A stretch of 64,000 nt of DNA from Anaerolineales bacterium (lineage in GTDB: Bacteria; Chloroflexota; Anaerolineae; Anaerolineales; E44-bin32): assembly GCA_029210945.1 (NCBI GenBank), contig JARGGH010000014.1, positions 1-64,000 of the forward strand. The letters are read 5' to 3'. Shown here in pieces: positions 9,292 to 18,466 of this stretch; positions within the stretch are counted from its first letter, which is position 1; every line of letters begins with the position of its first letter. The position numbers and the translations under genes are program-made. Below the pieces are notes generated by a model. The model searched no databases, was not told where the DNA came from, and was given only the letters and a program-made list of their open reading frames with translations.

Positions 9292-9676
9292 AAGATTGAT
9301 ATTCCTTGTTTTCAGGAGTCAAGCGGATGTCGGAGAAAGCGGGAAGCGCTCACGAAGAACAGCGGCAAAGACTGCTGGATAGTGTAGACAACGCGGCGAA
9401 CTATACCCGTTTACCGGGGATAAGTCAATCAATCGTATTCATTCATCTACTATGTTTCCAAACTATCATGGTCTCTCAGACGAAAATGTTGCCGAGGGAA
9501 TCATGTCCGCAGACGAGAAAATCTCAGTTGATAAGCGACGAGGACATCTGCGCAAGATGCAGCCCTAATATCTGAAGACAGATCCCTGGGGCGGCTCCCC
9601 AGCATCGAATCCGGCGCGCATCACACCTTTTGCCTCGATGCCCCATTGAGATGTATATTTGTAGTGGAGTATTCGG
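9292..9676. other. Divergent intergenic region
   Basis: 385 bases between the helicase (minus) and the flavoprotein pair (plus). An open frame on the plus strand (9306-9575) has no ribosome site or recognisable protein features, so I read this as promoter and leader sequence. Confidence 0.4.
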
Positions 9677-10960
9677 ATGAGAAATCGTCTATCAGATGGA
9701 GAGCGTGTATGCATCGTGGGCGGCGGGCCGGCTGGCAGCTTCGCCGCCATGCACCTGCTGCGCGAGGCGCGCACCCGGTCGCTGGATCTCGAGGTGCTGA
9801 TCTTTGAGCCACGTGATTTCTCCCGGCCAGGTCCGGTAGGCTGTAATCGCTGCGCCGGGATCCTCTCAGATTCGCTGCTCAACGGGCTGGCTGAACTTGA
9901 GCTCGAGCTACCTCGGGATGTGATTCAGGCGGATATCGATTCCTACCGCATCCACATAGACGGCGTGCAAATCAAGATCGATAAGCCGGGGGAAAGCCGC
10001 CACCTCGTCTCCGTGTACCGCGGCGGCGGTCCACGCATGATATCCAATGAGGTCGAAGGCTTCGACGCGTTCCTCCTCTCCCAGGCGCGCCAGGCGGGCG
10101 CAACCATAGTCCCCAGACGGGTTCACACAATAAGTCCAGGGGACCGCCCAATGCTGCACACGATCGAATCCGAAATCCCTGCCGACCTTGTGATCCTCGC
10201 AACCGGTGTCAACAGCCGGTCTCCTCTCGACCGCGCATTCGGCTATAGGCCGCCCCAAAACGCCACCATGGCACAGGATGAATTTATGCGTCCCGAGGCG
10301 TGGCCTGAGAAGACCGTGCATGCCTATTTCAACCAACCTGCCGGCCTGATATTCGGCGCACTAATTCCCAAAGGACGTTATGTGAACGTTTCCCTGCTTG
10401 GAGAGGATATGTCCATCAGTGCGGTCGGCGAGTTCCTCGAAGCCCACCAGCTCAGCGAACGGTTAGGGTCAGATTACCGCAGCCTGTGCGGCTGCACGCC
10501 GAAAATCGCTGTGCGGGCTTCCCGCCGCTATTACGGACCGCGCTGGGTCGCGGTGGGCGATGCCGCCGTCACGCGCCTTTACAAAGATGGCATCGGCTCT
10601 GCATTTGCTACAGCCCGGGCAGCAGTCAGGAGTGCACTTGAACACGGCGTTTCGGCGCAGTCCTTCCGACAAGGCTACCGCCCGTACTGCCGGGAGGTCA
10701 TCGTTGACAACCGCTACGGCCGCGTCCTCTTCTCATCATGGCAACGCGCACTGCAATACCCCACGTTCCGCAGGACGTTGCTGCGAATCCTCCGCGCAGA
10801 GGAACATGAACCTCCGGAGAAGCGCATCTACAGCCGTATACTCTGGGGGATGTTAAGTGGCGGCGAAACTTACAGGGATCTTTTCCGGCTATCTCTCAAT
10901 CCGAGAGCCATGCGCACCATCGTCAAAGGCTGGTTAAGCGCGCAGAGGGAATTGCGGTGA
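9677..10960 (+). CDS. Geranylgeranyl-reductase-like FAD oxidoreductase (first of pair)
   Basis: A 427-aa flavoprotein of the geranylgeranyl reductase/GR2 superfamily. It has an N-terminal Rossmann FAD motif (VCIVGGGPAGSFAA, about 11-24), a conserved Cys segment (GCNRCAGILS) like the family's isoprenoid-site cysteines, and a second FAD motif (WVAVGDAAV...KDGIGSAF). Members reduce double bonds of prenyl chains in lipids, chlorophylls or quinones. No chlorophyll genes are nearby, so a lipid or quinone substrate is more likely. The ATG at 9677 has a GTGGAG site. The stop overlaps the start of a paralogue, so the two are translationally coupled. Confidence 0.8.
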   Translation: MRNRLSDGERVCIVGGGPAGSFAAMHLLREARTRSLDLEVLIFEPRDFSRPGPVGCNRCAGILSDSLLNGLAELELELPRDVIQADIDSYRIHIDGVQIKIDKPGESRHLVSVYRGGGPRMISNEVEGFDAFLLSQARQAGATIVPRRVHTISPGDRPMLHTIESEIPADLVILATGVNSRSPLDRAFGYRPPQNATMAQDEFMRPEAWPEKTVHAYFNQPAGLIFGALIPKGRYVNVSLLGEDMSISAVGEFLEAHQLSERLGSDYRSLCGCTPKIAVRASRRYYGPRWVAVGDAAVTRLYKDGIGSAFATARAAVRSALEHGVSAQSFRQGYRPYCREVIVDNRYGRVLFSSWQRALQYPTFRRTLLRILRAEEHEPPEKRIYSRILWGMLSGGETYRDLFRLSLNPRAMRTIVKGWLSAQRELR

Positions 10961-12207
10961 ACGTTAAATCCAGAACGAACCCGCCGCTGCGGGTCGCCAT
11001 CGTCGGAGGAGGTCCTGCTGGCACGGCATGCGCCTTGCGGCTTCAGCTCCTGTCCACACAACTAGATCGTGCGGTCCACGTCACAATTATCGAGGGGAAG
11101 GAGTTCCACCAGGAACAGCATTACAACCAGTGCGTGGGTGTGCTGTCTCCGCCTCTCCCGGAACTGCTCACCAGAGACCTGAACGTAGATTTCCCGTCCT
11201 TTCTCGTACGCTCACCGATTACGGGCTACTACCTGCACACCCCTGGAGCCGAGATCGCCCTGCTCGATGAGCAGCCCTCCATGGCGCTGCGCCGTGTGCA
11301 GTTCGATGCTTACATGCTGGATATGTGCAGAGAACGCCATATCGATATCGTAAACGCGCGCGCTGTGGATCTGGAGTTTCATGATCAGGGGGTGCTTATC
11401 TACACAGAGAACGCGCCCGTTCCGGCCGATGTGGTCGTGGGCGCCTTCGGAATGGACGATGGCGGCGCCTCGCTTTTCTCCCGGCTGACGGATTACACGC
11501 CGCCCGACGCGCTCAGTTCGGTGGTGACGAAATACCATCCCGACCAGACCACCATGAAGGCCTTCGGCTCACAAATTCACGCCTTTTTACCCCCGGACCC
11601 ACGCATCGAGTTTGCGGGGATCACTCCCAAAGGCAACCACCTCACAATCAATATCGCCGGTCAGGATGTGGCCTCACCCCTGATGAATGAATTCCTCGCG
11701 CAACCATGGGTGGCGAAACATTTACCCAATCTCGGGGATGCAGGGCGCCTGAACCCCGGCGACCTGCGCTTCTTCAAGGGGCGATTCCCACATGCAAGTG
11801 CACACCACTACTACGCTGATCGCTTTGTGATGGTCGGTGACGCCTCCGGCTTGGTGCGTTCATTCAAAGGAAAAGGTGTCACGACGGCAGTGCAAACCGG
11901 AATCCGGGCCGCGGATACGATCCTCACTCAGGGAATCACGGCACGCGCGTTCCATGCCCATTTCCGTAAGGCGAATGACGACCTGATCCAGGACCTGCCC
12001 TACGGTCAGCTCATGCGCAGGATCACCATCTGGCTCTCGCGAACAGGCTTGCTGAGCGGCATCATACGCGGCGCGCAAACCGAGCCGGCGCTGCACACGG
12101 CACTCTTCGGAGCCGTGGCCGGGGTGACACCATACCGTGAAATCCTTAAGGATGCATTGAAGCCAAGAAACCTGGTCGCAATCCTGAGAAGCATGCGCCG
12201 TGGCTGA
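10957..12207 (+). CDS. Geranylgeranyl-reductase-like FAD oxidoreductase (second of pair)
   Basis: A 416-aa paralogue of the preceding gene. It has a Rossmann motif VAIVGGGPAGTACA near residue 13, a single cysteine at the equivalent site (YNQCVGVLS, against GCNRCAGILS in its partner) and the FAD motif FVMVGDASGLV with FKGKGVTTA. It starts at a GTG that overlaps the previous TGA (GTGA). Since one member has lost one of the two site cysteines, the pair may act on successive bonds or form a heterodimer; this is inference. Confidence 0.8.
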   Translation: MNVKSRTNPPLRVAIVGGGPAGTACALRLQLLSTQLDRAVHVTIIEGKEFHQEQHYNQCVGVLSPPLPELLTRDLNVDFPSFLVRSPITGYYLHTPGAEIALLDEQPSMALRRVQFDAYMLDMCRERHIDIVNARAVDLEFHDQGVLIYTENAPVPADVVVGAFGMDDGGASLFSRLTDYTPPDALSSVVTKYHPDQTTMKAFGSQIHAFLPPDPRIEFAGITPKGNHLTINIAGQDVASPLMNEFLAQPWVAKHLPNLGDAGRLNPGDLRFFKGRFPHASAHHYYADRFVMVGDASGLVRSFKGKGVTTAVQTGIRAADTILTQGITARAFHAHFRKANDDLIQDLPYGQLMRRITIWLSRTGLLSGIIRGAQTEPALHTALFGAVAGVTPYREILKDALKPRNLVAILRSMRRG

Positions 12208-12419
12208 CCGACTTGACACCTGACATGCTCAACATTCCAGACAGAACAGACTGCTCAATCTCAGCGATTCTTCTACAGAGATTTTATTCGCAACCCGGTT
12301 GAGGCTGCCGACAATTTTCTGGCTATGACTGCTTCCTTGTAATATACTGGTTGTTCAAGCTGGTAATTCATTGGTGAATGGATGTCCCTCAAACCTGCTC
12401 ACACGACGGGGTTGGAGTC

Positions 12420-13052
12420 ATGCAAAGTCGAATTTCAATCGCGGTATTGTTGTGCCTGTTGATCACCATCCTGACAGTTCCGTGGATCGCGCTCGCTCAA
12501 GATTCCGGGCAGCCTCAACTTCACATTCACGAAGTCCCGCCACCGCTTCAGGTGACAACCTCGGGCGGCGCAGTCGGCCTTTCACTGCAGCCTTCATTCT
12601 CGATCCTCGATGCCGAGGGACAGGTGCTGATGGCCTTCGAGATCGTCGACGCCACCTTCGACATCGAGGGTGAATCCTACAGCGCCGTGGTGCAGGAAAA
12701 CGAGGTCCCCTGGACAATCGTTTACCTCGTGGATACAAGCAAGACGCTCGGCGGCTTCTCAACCAGCCCGACCTTCAAAAACATGAAGAATATCCTCGCC
12801 ACCTCGGTGGAGGCGCTCCCCGATAATGCGAACATCGCGGTGATGAGCTTTGCCAACGGCACGTCAACCCAGATGGAGTTCAACCAGGACACCGAGATCG
12901 CCACGACCGCACTGCGCAACCTTACCGCGAGCCAGTCCGGGAATTCCTGCATGAATGACGGGCTCTACGCAGGCTGTCGCACAGAGACCCAAACAACACA
13001 TGAGATGAAGAACGCCATGCTATCGATCTGGCGGTCAGCCATCCTGGCTTAG
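12420..13052 (+). pseudogene. von Willebrand factor A domain protein, truncated by IS
   Basis: A secreted protein: the signal peptide (MQSRISIAVLLCLLITIL..., cleaved near ALAQD) is followed by a beta-rich region and the start of a VWA domain with a MIDAS-like DTSKT (IVYLVDTSKT) and a NIAVMSFANG strand. After CMNDGLYAG (about 12970), where a VWA domain should continue through its last third, the reading turns into unrelated sequence and stops at 13052. The break coincides with the proposed left end of the IS element. No continuation appears beyond the element, so the rest has been lost or moved. The ATG at 12420 has a close GGAG site. Confidence 0.65.
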
Positions 13053-14563
13053 ATGCGGTTTGGTGCAGGCGGCGCGACCATGCTTTCTGCCCTCTATGCT
13101 TTCAGGCCCAGGCAGCTTGCCCGCTGCGCCAGAGCTTCAGCGGGTTATGGGTCGCCATCATCAAGCGCCACTCACTTCGAGCCGCGGCGTGGCCTCGCCG
13201 CAGGAAACGATCACACCTTCTTTCGTGCTTGGTGTGCCCGAACACCGGCTCCGCAATCCAGCCTCTCTGCCGGTAGAGCCCCCAGCCTCGTTTCGTACGC
13301 AGCTTTCGCTCCATGCGATCCCTCAAGGATAAATCTTTGGGAATGCGCCCACGCGGCGGCCCTTTCTCCCGCAGGGCTTTACGCTGCTTCCAGTCTTTCG
13401 TCGTGGCGATCAGCAGTTCGGGCCCTTCTGGATCCGCCTGCGCTATGTTGCTCTCGCTCCAATACCCGGCATCCGCCAGTGCCACGCCAGGCGTTTCTTT
13501 CACCCCGGCTGCGGAAAGCTCTTCTTGAGTTTGCTCCAGCATCGGATGCAGCTGCTGCACATCGTTTTCTTCCTGCGTCACATCTGCGCTGACGATCATT
13601 TGATCACGCGTGACCGCAGCCTGTGCGTTATATCCCTGGAGGTACCCTGTGCGCGTCTTCAGGATCCGGCTCTCCGGGTCGGTAATGTTCGCCCTGGCTC
13701 CTGTCTGCGGCGTGTCATCCGGCGCCTTCGGCTTGCGCCCCCGCTTCTTCCGGCCAGTCTTCTTCTCTTCCTGAGCTCTTTTCTCAATCTTTTCAGCCTG
13801 CCTGGCCGCCTCCTCGGAGGCCTCGCTTTCCAGCCGCTCTTTAGCTTGCTTAAGCCGCAGCAGGCGCTCGCCGCGATCCTGCAGGTCCTCCGGCAGTTCG
13901 TCTCCGCGCCGGTCGCTGCCATAGATCTGGTCTTCCTCGCGGTCCTGGATCTGTGCCTCCTCGAGCATTCGGCGGACTTCTTCTTCGATCGAGCTGTACG
14001 TCCGGTTGGCCTCCAGCGAAGCGTTGGCCTTCATCTTGGTCCCATCCAGCGCCACGACGCCCACTTTCACCAGCCCCGCTTCGGCGCACAGACGCAGCAC
14101 CTCGGTGAAAAGCGCGGCCAGCGCCTCCTCGTTGTCCTTGCGGAAACGTGCGATTGTGGAATGATCGGGCACCTGATTGGCGGTGATCACCCGGAAGGCG
14201 ATGTCCCGCTCGCACAGCCGCTCGATGCGGCGGCTGGAGCGTTCCCCAAGACAGTAGGCGTACAGCAGCAGGCCCACCATCATGGAAGGCTCATAGGCCG
14301 CATTCCCCCAGCCGTCTGCACGATAGCGTGCGTAGAAGGCTTCCAGCTCCATCTGTGAGACAGCATCGAGGATGAACCACGCCAGATCACCTTCCGGCAG
14401 CCATTCCTTCAGGCTGGGCGGGAAAAGATAGTCCTGATCTCGATCAAGCGGTCTAAAATTGTGGCCACTCACCTGATTGCTCCCTCAATTACCCTCGCCA
14501 ATGGGTGCAAGTCTATAATGAAACCAGATTCAACGCGAAGTTGGAGGTTTGTGCAACAGGCTC
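12971..14563. mobile_element. IS1182-like insertion sequence
   Basis: The element contains one full-length transposase gene on the minus strand. The right end is taken as the GTGCAACAGGCTC at 14551-14563, a typical terminal sequence for this family. The left end is proposed at 12971 (AGGCTGTCGCACAGA), which matches the inverted right end at 12 of 15 positions. No clear target-site duplication was found, and the left flank (VWA gene) and right flank do not join into one gene, so a deletion may have followed insertion. The transposase is well placed; the exact ends are less sure. Confidence 0.6.
13102..14472 (-). CDS. IS1182-family DDE transposase
   Basis: A 456-aa transposase, full length for the family. 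The N-terminus is a DUF772-type domain (FRPLDRDQDYLFPPSL..., YEPSMMVGLLLYAY, PDHSTIARFR). A charged coiled-coil insertion (about 185-255, Glu/Lys/Arg-rich) follows. The DDE catalytic residues lie in VVALDGTKMKAN, VALADAGYWS and RGWIAEPVFGHTKH. No frameshift or stop, so it may be active. It lies antisense to the interrupted VWA gene. Confidence 0.9.
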   Translation of the reverse strand: MSGHNFRPLDRDQDYLFPPSLKEWLPEGDLAWFILDAVSQMELEAFYARYRADGWGNAAYEPSMMVGLLLYAYCLGERSSRRIERLCERDIAFRVITANQVPDHSTIARFRKDNEEALAALFTEVLRLCAEAGLVKVGVVALDGTKMKANASLEANRTYSSIEEEVRRMLEEAQIQDREEDQIYGSDRRGDELPEDLQDRGERLLRLKQAKERLESEASEEAARQAEKIEKRAQEEKKTGRKKRGRKPKAPDDTPQTGARANITDPESRILKTRTGYLQGYNAQAAVTRDQMIVSADVTQEENDVQQLHPMLEQTQEELSAAGVKETPGVALADAGYWSESNIAQADPEGPELLIATTKDWKQRKALREKGPPRGRIPKDLSLRDRMERKLRTKRGWGLYRQRGWIAEPVFGHTKHERRCDRFLRRGHAAARSEWRLMMATHNPLKLWRSGQAAWA

Positions 14564-14922
14564 TCATACTATATAATTAACTCATTCACGATTCAACAGG
14601 TCTTAATTGATTTGTCAAGCGGAAAAGACTGCCCCTGCGGTTCCCGAAATGCGGCGTTAGGAAATCAGGCACAGATTAATTGGTCGCCCGTGGTCTTCCG
14701 GAGCGTGAGGGTGTCACATGTACGAGGATCGATAATCCCGGATACCCGATCTCCATTTCGGACCCAAGCCCGTGCTTGCCGGTCTTCAACATCCCGGGTT
14801 GAGCAAATGCCCGGATGACAGAGCGCCCTGAGATCCCGCCCCCTCTCCAAACGCAGGTTCACGTTCGGCTGAAGCCCACTGCGGCCCCACACTTGACATA
14901 ATAAACACCGTTCACCGGGCCA
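14564..14922. other. IS right flank with a possible gene remnant
   Basis: A stretch of 359 bases. A minus-strand open frame from 14892 to 14665 reads as plausible protein (LQPNVNLRLERG..., GIIDPRTCDTLTLRKTTG) but has no start signal and stops at 14665, shortly before the IS. I do not recognise it. It may be the remnant of a gene cut by the same rearrangement that truncated the VWA gene, or chance. Confidence 0.3.
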
Positions 14923-14951
14923 TTGACTTCTGACCTTCCACCACCTATAAT
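14923..14951 (+). promoter_or_regulatory. Near-consensus promoter of the RNase J gene
   Basis: TTGACT (14923-14928) and a perfect TATAAT (14946-14951) are separated by exactly 17 bases. The predicted start near 14958 leaves an untranslated leader of about 180 bases before the ATG at 15138. Confidence 0.7.
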
Positions 14952-15137
14952 CACCTTGGCCTACCTCGGAATACTGTTTTTCCTCTGGAACACCGTTTTT
15001 CCCAGAACTGGCAAATGCAAACTCAACTGCATATGTGCTTTATTGGCGCCTTGCAGGCGGATTTGCTGCGTGGAACAGCGCCCATGAGGCGCCCACGCAT
15101 CGAACAACATTTAAGAAATAGGTGAAATAGAAATACT

Positions 15138-16751
15138 ATGAGTAAGAATTTACAAATCCTTCCACTGGGTGGAATGGGTGAAATCGGTAAAAACCTGACC
15201 ATCTACGAATACGGAAACAACATGATCGTCGTTGATTGCGGCGTCATGTTCCCCGAAAACGACATGTACGGCATCGATCTGGTGCTGCCCGATTTCAGCT
15301 ACATCCTGAAAAACAAAAATAAGCTGCGCGGGATCGTGCTCACGCACGGCCACATGGACCACATCGGCGCGCTGCCCTACCTGCTGCGCGATGTCAACGC
15401 GCCCGTGTACGGCACGCCGCTCACGCTGGGCCTCGTGCGGCGCAAGCTGGAAGAAGCCAACCTGCTCGCAAACAGCGATCTACGCCCATTGGGCGAGGTC
15501 GAACACTTGGGTCCCTTCCGGGTGAAACCGTTCCCGGTGGCGCATTCGATCCCGGATTCGGTTGGTCTCGTGATCGAGACACCCGTCGGCAGCGTGGTCC
15601 ACACCGGCGACTATAAGCTCGACGAGACACCCGCCGGCGGACGCACGACCGACCTGAACAAACTTAAAAAGCTCACGCCCGAGGGCGTGCTTGTGATGCT
15701 GGGCGACAGCACTAATGCCGACCAGCCCGGTCGCACCGAGACCGAAGCCGTCGTTGCTGAGACGCTCGACCGGCTGTTCAAGCAGGCGAAGGGTGAGCGC
15801 ATCATCATCGCCACATTCTCCTCCGTGCTTGCACGCCTGCAGGAGATCATCTACCTGGCGGAGAAGCACAACCGCAAGGTAGCGCTCACCGGCCGGAGCC
15901 TGGTCGAGAACATTGAACTGGCGCGCGAACTGGGCTACTTGAAGGTGCCCAAGGGTATCCTGGTCGATATCCACGCCAGCACGCCAGCAGAGGATCTCGT
16001 GATCCTCTCAACCGGCTCGCAGGGTGAACTACGCTCGGCGCTTAACCGCATGGCCAATGGCGAACACCGCCAGGTGAGCATCCAGCCGGGCGACACGGTC
16101 ATCATCTCCGGCGGCACGATCCCGGGCAACGAGGAGGTCGTCGGACGTATGCTCAACAACCTCTTCGAGCGCGGCGCGCACGTGATTTATGGAGCGATGG
16201 CCACAGTCCACGTCTCCGGTCACGGCTCACGCGAGGACATGCGCATGATGCTGGAAGCGGTCAAACCGCGTTTCATGATCCCAGCCCACGGTGAAGCCCG
16301 CCACCTGCACCTGCACGCCAAATTGGCGCAGGAGACCGGCATGAAGGCTGAGAATACATTCATCCTGCGGGATGGCTCACGCTGGCTCACGGACGGGAAG
16401 AAAGCCTGGACCGAAGGCGGCCTCGAACTGGATGAAGTTTACGTCGATGGTCGCCTGGTCGGGGAGATCGGCGAGCTCGTCATGCGCGACCGTCAGCGTC
16501 TTTCGCAGGACGGCTTCGTCGTGGCGCTGATCCCGATCGATAAAAAGAATAAGCTCTCCGGCGAACCCCAGTTCGTCAGTCGTGGTTTTGTCTACTTGAA
16601 AGATTCGGGCAAACTGCTCGATGAAGGCCGGGAGCAGATCAGGCGCCACCACACGAAAGGCGCCGCACAGCTGCGCCGTGCGCTGGAAGATTTCTTCTAC
16701 CGCGAGACGCAGTCACGCCCGGTCGTGCTGCCGCAGTACATCCAATCCTGA
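15138..16751 (+). CDS. rnj: Ribonuclease J
   Basis: A 537-aa metallo-beta-lactamase-fold ribonuclease with 5'-3' exonuclease and endonuclease activity in mRNA decay and rRNA processing. It opens with the conserved LPLGGMGEIGKNL. The zinc motif HGHMDH stands at 70-75, with VHTGDYKLD and the beta-CASP STNAD and HVSGHGSREDMRMM/PAHGE motifs following. The C-terminal domain (about 445-537) is of the usual length. It has a strong promoter and long leader upstream and a terminator 30 bases downstream, so it is monocistronic. In Chloroflexota-like bacteria RNase J acts as a main mRNA-decay enzyme. Confidence 0.95.
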   Translation: MSKNLQILPLGGMGEIGKNLTIYEYGNNMIVVDCGVMFPENDMYGIDLVLPDFSYILKNKNKLRGIVLTHGHMDHIGALPYLLRDVNAPVYGTPLTLGLVRRKLEEANLLANSDLRPLGEVEHLGPFRVKPFPVAHSIPDSVGLVIETPVGSVVHTGDYKLDETPAGGRTTDLNKLKKLTPEGVLVMLGDSTNADQPGRTETEAVVAETLDRLFKQAKGERIIIATFSSVLARLQEIIYLAEKHNRKVALTGRSLVENIELARELGYLKVPKGILVDIHASTPAEDLVILSTGSQGELRSALNRMANGEHRQVSIQPGDTVIISGGTIPGNEEVVGRMLNNLFERGAHVIYGAMATVHVSGHGSREDMRMMLEAVKPRFMIPAHGEARHLHLHAKLAQETGMKAENTFILRDGSRWLTDGKKAWTEGGLELDEVYVDGRLVGEIGELVMRDRQRLSQDGFVVALIPIDKKNKLSGEPQFVSRGFVYLKDSGKLLDEGREQIRRHHTKGAAQLRRALEDFFYRETQSRPVVLPQYIQS

Positions 16752-16780
16752 ACCCGTAACGATTAAAGCAACCACAGTGT

Positions 16781-16810
16781 GAAAAAAGCGTCTCGGATGG
16801 CGCTTTTTTC
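16781..16810 (+). terminator. Intrinsic terminator of the RNase J gene
   Basis: A-rich/T-rich arms GAAAAAAGCG and CGCTTTTTTC (16781-16790, 16801-16810) enclose a 10-nt loop and end in a run of six T. It is symmetric and could work in both directions. Confidence 0.8.
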
Positions 16811-16995
16811 TTACCCCCTACCCGCACTCCAACCTGATGCTGATCGATTCGGGTCGCAACGAGATCCCATCCGTGCCGCAAAGGGTGTCGACCAACCCAT
16901 GACTTCTCCCCCAAGATCGAAATTCTGACGGCCGAACCGACCCGCGCCGCGGCAGAAAATACATCCCAAAACGATCGGGGTTCTGCGCAGCAGAT

Positions 16996-17277
16996 TTACG
17001 GTATGGGCGTGCCCTTCGCGTGGATGACGACCGAGTTCACCAGGATCGAGTTGCACCCAGCGTCCTGCCAGGCACCGAGGTAATTCCCCTGCGCGTCAAA
17101 CCGCTCGATGCGCAGGATCTCACGCCCGCCGATCGAAACCTGGTTCCAATCACGAACTTCGAGCAGCTTGCGGTAGATCTCCTCACTGGCAGGCACGATG
17201 TGCAGCAAGTTAATCGCACCGCTCGGGCGCGGGCTTTCGGAGTAGCGACGAGACCGGAAACTACAGGATGCGTGCAA
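16996..17277 (-). pseudogene. C-terminal remnant of a conserved hypothetical protein
   Basis: The minus strand encodes 93 codons with a coherent core (INLLHIVPASEEIYRKL..., QVSIGGREILRIERFD). This resembles the C-terminal region of a family of secreted or anchored bacterial proteins that contain a NMHIIPAN...VR.GQ.V...G.L segment. An N-terminal signal or anchor expected for the family is missing, and the first codons look like run-in sequence. I read it as a truncated gene, though a short diverged gene is possible. Confidence 0.4.
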
Positions 17278-17597
17278 ACAAATTCGGGGCTCAATCGATC
17301 GGATCGTACTTCACTGGGAGGACTATAGACGAAGGTACAATTTAAGAAGTGCCTCGGTCTTTAAGCTGTCGAATTGTTAATCATAATTTGATGAGAAGGG
17401 ATGAATATTGATCGCATGGCTCAGGGACAATCTTTTCGCGTGCGAGGTTTATGACCTTGTCTCGCTCTCCCCAAACCCTATGGTAGAAACAGTTTCGATC
17501 GATATTACCATTGCAGGATCTACTCGCACACGCATTACAGCTCCAGACGGATCCGATCTTGAATCCAATTCATCGCAGCAGGATGAAAGGAGGAGGC
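17278..17597. other. Intergenic stretch without recognised features
   Basis: 320 bases downstream of the minus-strand stress-protein gene. No coding sequence, tRNA or clear terminator was seen. Confidence 0.4.
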
Positions 17598-18446
17598 TTA
17601 CCGTACGATCATGACAGGTCGATCGACATGGGCAATGATCTGTTGGGCCAGGTCATCCAGCAGGATGCGCTGCCAACCTTCGCCGCGATGCGCACCGATG
17701 ATGACCAGATCATAATCCCCGCTCTTTGCCTCCTTCTGGATCTCCTCCACCACAAGACCATGACGCACCTTCGGCGTGGCGGGGACATTCAACTGCTTCA
17801 AGATCTCGATGTCGCGTTCCAGCAGGACGCCTTCAGGCACATGTTCCTGTATCAGTTCCTCAGCGTCAGCCCGAAGTTGCTTCCCCATCACACCTGGACC
17901 AGCGCTCATCTGTGACATGACATGTAAGATCGTGATGTCCGCGCCAGTTGCCAACAACTTTCCAAACTTGCTGGCAAATCGCTGGAGCAGGGAAGGGGCG
18001 TCAATGTTGCTATCGCAGATTAAGATCCGTTCGAATAAATCATCCCTAAGACCAGGTTCGGTCCGCGTATCTCCCCTCACAATGACGACCGGGCAAGGGG
18101 ACCGCTCGATCACCCGTGTGATATGCGGTGCCACCAGAATCCTGTCCAGTTTCTTTTTATCATCTATAGATCCGAGGATCATCAGGCTGTACTCATCGCT
18201 CGCGACCTCTTGCAGGATCAGCGCCATAGGCTGACCGATAAGGACTTTGCGTCGAACATCCTTCACGCTTGAAGCGATTCGATCGTAGGCCCGGTCCAGG
18301 GACGCGATCAACCGTGGGCGATCGGTTTCATACCGGCCAACGGCTAAAAGCGTAATGCCCACTCCTGTCTTGGAAGCCAAAACGGCGCCAAAATCGAGGG
18401 AGGCGATTGATCCAAGCGGTTTATCAACTGCAACCAGAAAACGCAT
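17598..18446 (-). CDS. Tandem universal stress protein
   Basis: A 282-aa cytoplasmic protein with two Usp domains (about 1-145 and 150-282). It starts MRFLVAVDKPLGSIAS, a Usp beta-1 strand. Each domain ends with the typical strand (CPVVIVRG; DRPVMIVR). The second has VIIGAHRGEGWQRILLDD, a partial form of the ATP-binding G..G.........G(S/T) loop; the first (LGSIDDKKKLDRIL) is less complete. Strong AGGAGG site. It is the last gene of the minus-strand block and lies 20 bases after the Na/Pi transporter gene, so the two are probably co-transcribed. Confidence 0.85.
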   Translation of the reverse strand: MRFLVAVDKPLGSIASLDFGAVLASKTGVGITLLAVGRYETDRPRLIASLDRAYDRIASSVKDVRRKVLIGQPMALILQEVASDEYSLMILGSIDDKKKLDRILVAPHITRVIERSPCPVVIVRGDTRTEPGLRDDLFERILICDSNIDAPSLLQRFASKFGKLLATGADITILHVMSQMSAGPGVMGKQLRADAEELIQEHVPEGVLLERDIEILKQLNVPATPKVRHGLVVEEIQKEAKSGDYDLVIIGAHRGEGWQRILLDDLAQQIIAHVDRPVMIVR

Positions 18447-18466
18447 TCCGGATTACCTCCTACCTC

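Noticed and set aside
9306..9575. Small plus-strand gene between the helicase and flavoprotein genes
   Set aside because: No ribosome site, no recognisable domain, and mixed composition; more likely leader DNA.
13053..13072. GGTTTGGTGCAGGCGG as the IS left end
   Set aside because: It resembles the right end in direct, not inverted, orientation, so it cannot be the terminal inverted repeat; the inverted match at 12971 is preferred.
13053..14358. Long plus-strand open frames across the IS element
   Set aside because: They lie opposite the complete transposase and show only low-complexity composition.
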